A DNA stretch of 64,000 nt. It comes from Pseudomonas sp. S06B 330 (GTDB lineage: Bacteria; Pseudomonadota; Gammaproteobacteria; Pseudomonadales; Pseudomonadaceae). Both the position numbers and the translations under genes were made by a program. The stretch lies in the NCBI RefSeq assembly GCF_002845275.2, contig NZ_CP088149.1, positions 3,468,501-3,532,500 of the forward strand, given 5' to 3'. Below are positions 63,618 to 64,000 of this stretch, one piece after another. The notes below the pieces were generated by a model. The model did no database searches and was not told the origin of the DNA. It saw only the letters and a program-made list of their open reading frames with translations. How positions within the stretch are numbered: position 1 is the first letter of the stretch; each line of letters opens with the position of its first letter.

Positions 63618-63745
63618 TCAGCCACTGCGCCTGGGCCAGCATCGCCGCCTCTTTGAGCGCGGTGCCACGCCCAAGCCGACGACCGGCGAGCAAATCCCCG
63701 CAGCAGACTTACACTTGGGGAATGCCAACCCTTACTGCATAGCGC

Positions 63746-63888
63746 GTGGTGTTGGTGTTGTACGGCCTGCTGGCCAGCCTGTTCCGCCGCGCGGTGATTG
63801 AATCGCCGCGGGTGCAGGACTGGCTGCGCCGCAGTTGGCGGCATACTTTGCCGGCCTGGGCCTGAACCTGGCGTTCACCCAGCGCTGA
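63746..63888 (+). pseudogene. Frameshifted C-terminal remnant of a LysE-like transporter
   Basis: From 63746 the frame reads VVLVLYGLLASLFRRAVIES then PRVQDWLRRS, and stops early. One base shifted, it continues LAAYFAGLGLNLAFTQR to a TGA at 63886-63888. This resembles the last helices of LysE/RhtB exporters (compare the intact gene at 13291, ending VLAALLVASALYLLLG). A one-base deletion near 63834 explains the break. The N-terminal two thirds are absent. Confidence 0.6.
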
Positions 63889-63900
63889 GGAGCGCATGCG

Positions 63901-64000
63901 ATGAAGCGCTGTGAGGTACTGATCGTTGGTGCCGGCCCCACCGGCCTGGTGTTGGCCTTGTGGCTAAGCAAACAAGGCGTTTCAGTGCGCATCATCGATA
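63901..64000 (+). CDS. FAD-dependent monooxygenase/oxidoreductase, 3' end outside window
   Basis: Only 33 residues are visible. CEVLIVGAGPTGLVLALWLS is the dinucleotide-binding GxGxxG motif of class A flavoprotein monooxygenases (PHBH/MhpA-like), continuing GVSVRIID. The ATG at 63901 has GAGGAG (63887-63892) at good spacing. The substrate cannot be judged from this fragment. Confidence 0.8.
   Translation, partial: MKRCEVLIVGAGPTGLVLALWLSKQGVSVRIID

Overview
The window is a chromosomal segment of a Pseudomonas, most likely of the P. putida/P. fluorescens type. The evidence is a MexF/OprN-type RND pump end, a P. fluorescens-like 4-hydroxyphenylpyruvate dioxygenase, an MvaT-family H-NS analogue, an OprD porin, a DUF2790 protein, a CioAB-type cyanide-insensitive oxidase and pseudomonad REP sequences. 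Genes are dense on both strands. There is no rRNA, tRNA, CRISPR array, intact insertion sequence or prophage. Both edges cut genes: the RND transporter on the left and a FAD-dependent oxidoreductase on the right.

Layout. 1-3.8 kb: end of an RND efflux operon. 4-13 kb: a TPR protein whose stop codon abuts a small MITE-like element, a yeast-type cytosine deaminase, a DJ-1/PfpI protein, a solitary CSS-domain membrane protein, hpd, a CSS-EAL c-di-GMP phosphodiesterase, an EamA permease and a TerC/CBS/CorC protein. 13-18 kb: a LysE exporter, an XRE-cupin/AraC regulator pair with a visible operator, and a divergent class II aldolase plus DapA-family lyase module of unknown substrate. 18-21 kb: thiolase, 3-hydroxybutyryl-CoA dehydrogenase and TetR, divergent from an AraC-type regulator. 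21-27.7 kb: a four-gene overlapping signalling operon (giant hybrid kinase, CheR, solo CheB, REC-kinase) and a divergent single-domain receiver. 27.7-32.6 kb: glycosyltransferase, cobF, OprD porin, MvaT-like protein and glyoxalase I.

32.6-36.8 kb: a FecR protein without its cytoplasmic domain, a DUF2790 protein, and an ECF sigma/anti-sigma pair divergent from an exported catalase-like peroxidase and cytochrome b561. The two divergent promoters carry the same GGAATA-N16-GTC signature, so sigma factor and peroxidase probably form one regulon. 36.8-39.1 kb: a lone KAP-family P-loop NTPase, the best candidate for an uncharacterised (possibly anti-phage) function. 39-45 kb: MFS and DASS transporters, an XRE-cupin regulator, a truncated haemoglobin and small proteins.

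45-63.3 kb: cioAB, then a molybdenum/formate region. It holds an FdhF/YdeP-type oxidoreductase, moaA, a bestrophin-like channel, a moeA with an internal deletion, moaB, a LysR regulator, an NCS1 permease, a molbindin, and a membrane-bound formate dehydrogenase (fdnGHI) with its chaperone fdhE. The catalytic subunit uses cysteine where E. coli FdnG has selenocysteine. A perfect CGATAG-N11-CTATCG inverted repeat, and a 13-nt motif shared between the moaA and lysR/moaB upstream regions, suggest that the LysR protein coordinates this cluster. The right end holds a small coiled-coil protein and a frameshifted LysE-like remnant.
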